Origin: Dicyema japonicum
Lineage: Eukaryota; Dicyemida; Rhombozoa; Dicyemidae
Direction: 5' to 3'
NCBI GenBank assembly: GCA_011109175.1
Contig: RDEW01000048.1
Coordinates: 271,445 to 335,444 of the forward strand
Length of the DNA: 64,000 nucleotides
The notes beneath the pieces are model-generated. The model saw nothing but the letters and a program-made list of their open reading frames with translations. It ran no database searches and was not told the origin of the DNA. Made by a program: the position numbers and the translations under genes. Of the stretch, positions 62,215 to 64,000 are shown piece after piece; position 1 is the first letter of the stretch, and each line of letters begins with the position of its first letter.

Positions 62215-62347
62215 AAAATGTTGGTTTATATATTTGGATTTAATTCGATAAATAATATTTGGATAACATAAATAAAATGTTGGTTTATATATTTGGATTT
62301 AATTCGATAAAATGTTGGTTTATATATTTGGATGTAATTCGATAAAT
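62215..62347. repeat. Short tandem repeat, 34-bp unit, about 3 copies
   Basis: Units start atgttggtttatatatttgg at 62218, 62278 and 62312. The first two are separated by an extra 26 bp. AT-rich, non-coding. Confidence 0.85.
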
Positions 62348-62389
62348 AATTGTATAAACTCCACATCACATTGTTAGTTACAATAATTT

Positions 62390-62660
62390 GAATATTTTCC
62401 CTCCTCACGACTGTCATGAAGGCTATCCAAGACCCCAAGTTTACTTGCTTTTGGAATCCGCCTCATTTGTAGAGGTGATGATAAGAAGCGAGATGACGTA
62501 ACGACCACGAATATGGAGCCAAGTGAGGTTTCTTGTTTGGGATTCAACGTGCATGGATAATTTCTCAAACACGAATCTGTTGGAGTCATCGTCGTTCGTG
62601 GGTTCCGCAGCGAATACTGTTGAAAATTCCAAAAGGAGAAAATACCGTAGTCTAAATTTT
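62390..62660 (+). mobile_element. RT-element nuclease fragment (5 of 5)
   Basis: Plus strand: RGDDKKRDDVTTTNMEP (cf. DRADGKKPDGMTLFP), then after a shift WDSTCMDNFSNTNLL, SSSFVGSAANTVENSKRRKY. The P-D is changed to D-D. Decayed. 62661-63186 has no visible feature. Confidence 0.55.
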
Positions 62661-63186
62661 ATAGTAATAAAAGTATAAAACCCAATATTTTTGTTGAGGC
62701 GGTGAACTAAGAAAATAAGAATTTTCTCTTATGATTCAATACAAATTTTTTCCTAAAAACGAAATTATGACTGTTCACAAAAAAAAATACTGGAGGATCA
62801 ATGATAAGATCTGCATAATGAAATTTTAATCGAATGATGGGAGCAATCTGTAACCTCAAAATACCATGAAGAGGTCTCTATTTTAGACAGAGTTGTCAAC
62901 TACCTTGGATTTCGTACCGTTTTCATAGTTGGAAATTGGAATTCGAAAGTGAGAAGACGATCCAAGGTGAAATTTTGAATAAGTCATGAAAATCCTTAGC
63001 ATAATTCTCTTTGATTAATCTATTTTTGTGTAGTATTGTTTTATCCACTTCATGACATATGGATGGACTTAATAATTTATCGGTGATTAAAGTGCTCACA
63101 AAATTGAAAACGTTTTTGTAAGAAAATTGTTTATATTAAATGATTATAATAATTATTTAATAAAAATTAGTAACCAAGGAATAGTA

Positions 63187-64000
63187 ATGTCTCAATGTAT
63201 TTGTGAAATTTGTACTTGTGGGTTAATAATATACAATTACTTGTAGTCGCCATGCATGTAAGCATGAACATAGAACTCCAAAGGGAGATATTGGTCATTC
63301 AATGTATACAGAAACATATAAAACCCCCAACTACAAAAGACAACCTGCTGCAAGCCACCACCAACAGTAAACGTATCCTCAGAACCTTTGGAATCAATGA
63401 CTACTCACAAGTATGTATAACTAAAAACCATAGAACTGACTATATAAAACATGCAATGAGTAGTAGACACGTGATTCCTAAGAAAGAGGGTGAATATGAG
63501 ATCCCAAGGCAACCATTCGAAAAGATGACGGGTTACCAACAGGACTATAGACGTATGATATGTGATTAATTGTAGGATTCCGTGGAGAAAAGACAAAGTC
63601 AATGAAACCGTTGAATATTTACAAAAGTGGTGGTGAGTTTAAGGGAACCTCAAATTATAAAAGTAATATGAATATGTCATATTAGATGATTATGTGCAGT
63701 GGAATATAGAAAAGAGGAAACCAATAGAAGATGCTTATTCGTGGAACAACCATCACCAACCATTTGAAAAATATACTACTCATCAATTGGATTATGTCTC
63801 CAAACCCATTTCTATTAGAGATAATTACAAACCATCTGCACATGCCTCCACATCCACTGATCCACTCAGCAGTAATACTGATTACAGGTATTCACTACAC
63901 ATTATTGAGGTCCAACTACACAAAACATCAAATTGCTCCCAAATTTATAAGACAATCTCATGAATATGTCCCCAATCCTACACCATTTGAAGGATTTACT
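63187..64000 (+). CDS. SAXO1: SAXO/FAM154-like axonemal microtubule protein (runs off right edge)
   Basis: SAXO proteins bind and stabilise axonemal and centriolar microtubules. The start MSQCICEICTCG, then RHACKH, matches the diagnostic human N-terminus KCICELCSCGRHHC. Mn-type repeats follow: SSEPLESMTTHK, HVIPKKEGEYEIPRQPFEKM, GYQQDYRR, HHQPFEKYTTHQLDYVSK and NPTPFEGFT at the window end. Introns of 25, 23, 23, 23 and 22 nt. A one-base deletion near 63350 is needed to join RQPA to KPPPTVNVSSEPL. Incomplete at the 3' end. With PACRG it is the second axonemal gene in the window. Confidence 0.9.

Noticed and set aside
62218-62347. CRISPR-like array
   Set aside because: Three AT-rich units with irregular spacing (60 and 34 bp) and no spacer structure, in a eukaryotic sequence.

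Overview
The window looks like nuclear DNA of a very compact-gened animal. The clearest sign is the introns. About 60 can be read directly from reading-frame continuity in conserved genes, and nearly all are 21-25 nt GT...AG introns. The gene set is metazoan (Na+/K+-ATPase alpha, dystrophin, FERM/4.1, SLC17, lysosomal-type lipase). Animal genes with introns this short fit a dicyemid (Dicyema-like) best. That assignment is inference; other reduced animals such as orthonectids are not excluded. Coding stops are almost all TAA and nothing suggests a changed genetic code.

Host genes sit as small AT-rich islands: a SART1-like splicing factor (- strand, running off the left edge to 744); PACRG (11.4-12.1 kb); eIF1 (15.6-15.9); Na+/K+-ATPase alpha with 15 tiny introns (20.2-23.5); a mitochondrial carrier like SLC25A51 (-, 25.2-26.1); a Cdc42/Rac-like Rho GTPase (34.8-35.5); a minimal dystrophin of WW, EF-like, ZZ and coiled coil (40.9-42.3); a broken SLC17-like transporter (-, 43.3-44.0); pterin-4a-carbinolamine dehydratase (44.7-45.2); an HMG20-like HMG-box/C2H2 protein (50.9-52.1); an acid lipase and a kelch protein whose 3' ends overlap in antisense (54.2-56.4); a FERM protein (59.3-60.6); and a SAXO-like axonemal microtubule protein running off the right edge (63.2-64.0).

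Between the islands the DNA is mostly decayed transposable elements. There are many APE-endonuclease LINE copies of at least three families (jockey/CR1-like, one family with a GTGCTTTAATAAT-type tail, and an RTE-like copy), five fragments of a second RT class with a C-terminal restriction-like nuclease domain, and pogo/Tigger-like elements, two of them short deletion derivatives with both terminal repeats. There is also a Tc1-like element with both terminal repeats, a BED/CGGBP1-like relic, and five copies of one tRNA-derived SINE. The SINE shares its 3' tail with one LINE family, which suggests how it is mobilised. Two SINE copies are nested precisely in other transposons, and one LINE carries a 2A-like translational-recoding motif just before its endonuclease.

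Several otherwise well-conserved host genes carry single-base frame breaks, nearly all of them the equivalent of a one-base deletion. I treat these as probable consensus errors or recent decay and flag them as a finding. I see no CRISPR array, rRNA, free-standing tRNA gene, or any clearly new multi-gene system.
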